The notes under the pieces were generated by a model, which saw nothing but the letters and a program-made list of their open reading frames with translations, searched no databases and was not told where the DNA came from. From NCBI GenBank assembly GCA_023247595.1, contig JAHFGF010000020.1:1-14378 (forward strand): a stretch of 14,378 nt of DNA. Direction: 5' to 3'. Shown one piece after another: positions 13,985-14,378 of this stretch (the first letter of the stretch is position 1; each line of letters opens with the position of its first letter). This DNA is from Candidatus Omnitrophota bacterium. GTDB taxonomy: Bacteria > Omnitrophota > Koll11 > Zapsychrales > Fredricksoniimonadaceae. A program made the position numbers and the translations under genes.

Positions 13985-14378
13985 ATGGCGCATCGAATTT
14001 CTCTGCTTCCCGGCGACGGCATTGGCCCGGAAGTTTCAAAAGCCATGAGAACATGTGTGGATGCCACCGGTGTCAAGATTGAATGGGACGTTCAAGAGGT
14101 TGGTGAAACAGCCATTAAACAGCACGGAACTCCTTTGCCGGAACATGTTTTAGAATCTGTTCGAAAAAATAAAATTGCCATTAAAGGCCCGATTGTCACG
14201 CCCGTAGGAAAGGGATTTCGCTCGGTCAATGTCCAGCTGCGTCAGGCGCTGGATTTATTTGCCTGTGTCCGTCCGTGTAAATATTACGAGGGAACCAAGA
14301 CGGTTGCTAAGAAAACCGATCTGGTTATTTTTCGTGAAAACACCGAAGACTTGTATGCCGGCATTGAATTTGAAAAAG
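13985..14378 (+). CDS. Isocitrate dehydrogenase, probably NAD-type, N-terminal part (3' end outside window)
   Basis: Isocitrate/isopropylmalate dehydrogenase family; the product oxidises isocitrate to 2-oxoglutarate and CO2 in the TCA cycle. The frame is open from the ATG at 13985 to the right edge, 131 complete codons. It opens with ISLLPGDGIGPEV (5-17), the family nucleotide-fold start. The substrate motif is GFRSVNVQLRQALDLFACVR (77-96), with S80, N82, R86 and R96 fitting isocitrate binding, followed by R117 and Y124 in FRENTEDLYAGIE. The S-x-N-x-x-L-R pattern points to isocitrate rather than isopropylmalate. The short N-terminus, without the extra segment of E. coli Icd, resembles NAD-linked bacterial enzymes, but the cofactor-deciding residues lie beyond the window. 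It follows pilT by 12 nt, and the aminotransferase upstream acts on the product of the same pathway. Confidence 0.88.
   Translation, partial: MAHRISLLPGDGIGPEVSKAMRTCVDATGVKIEWDVQEVGETAIKQHGTPLPEHVLESVRKNKIAIKGPIVTPVGKGFRSVNVQLRQALDLFACVRPCKYYEGTKTVAKKTDLVIFRENTEDLYAGIEFEK

Noticed and set aside
1..14378. CRISPR array, tRNA or rRNA gene, insertion sequence or phage gene
   Set aside because: No regularly spaced direct repeats, transposase or integrase motifs, or tRNA-like cloverleaf pattern were seen; nearly all of the sequence is accounted for by housekeeping genes.

Overview
This window is a bacterial chromosomal segment dominated by the distal half of the universal S10-spc-alpha ribosomal protein supercluster. 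All recognised genes lie on the + strand and are tightly packed. The order is rpsC (3' end only), rplP, rpmC, rpsQ, rplN, rplX, rplE, rpsN, rpsH, rplF, rplR, rpsE, rplO, secY, adk, map, infA, rpmJ, rpsM, rpsK, rpsD, rpoA, rplQ. After a 232-base intergenic region come an aminotransferase of the aspartate aminotransferase Ib type, a PilT-type pilus retraction ATPase, and the 5' part of an isocitrate dehydrogenase gene that runs off the right edge.

The organism is a bacterium: it has SecY, IF-1, a bacterial alpha subunit with a C-terminal domain, and L36. Several traits suggest a member of the PVC group or a deep uncultured lineage near it, for example Candidatus Omnitrophota. These are the absence of rpmD (L30) between rpsE and rplO, a zinc-type S14, a zinc-type L36 beside a zinc-free S4, extended S5 and L17, and an alpha subunit with a strongly acidic linker. 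This placement is an inference from remembered family patterns, not from a search. The base composition is moderate and slightly AT-leaning, with no visible break that would suggest recent transfer.

Layout: positions 2-5210 carry ribosomal proteins of both subunits. Positions 5221-7974 carry the translocon pore SecY, adenylate kinase and methionine aminopeptidase, which overlap (secY/adk by 4 nt, adk/map by 47 nt) and look translationally coupled. Positions 7976-11397 carry IF-1, L36, S13, S11, S4, RNA polymerase alpha and L17. No promoter or terminator is convincing inside this block, so it probably forms one or a few long co-transcripts. The block couples ribosome assembly, transcription, protein export and N-terminal methionine processing.

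Positions 11398-11629 hold no gene but contain a 114-nt imperfect palindrome whose four arms can pair in two ways. The intergenic region before pilT (12806-12913) also carries nested inverted repeats around a TATAAT hexamer. These two non-coding regions, the protein extensions and the deep adk/map overlap are the main points worth checking. I saw no mobile element, CRISPR array, tRNA, rRNA, phage gene or defence system, and no convincing new biological system; this is mostly an ordinary, highly conserved housekeeping locus.
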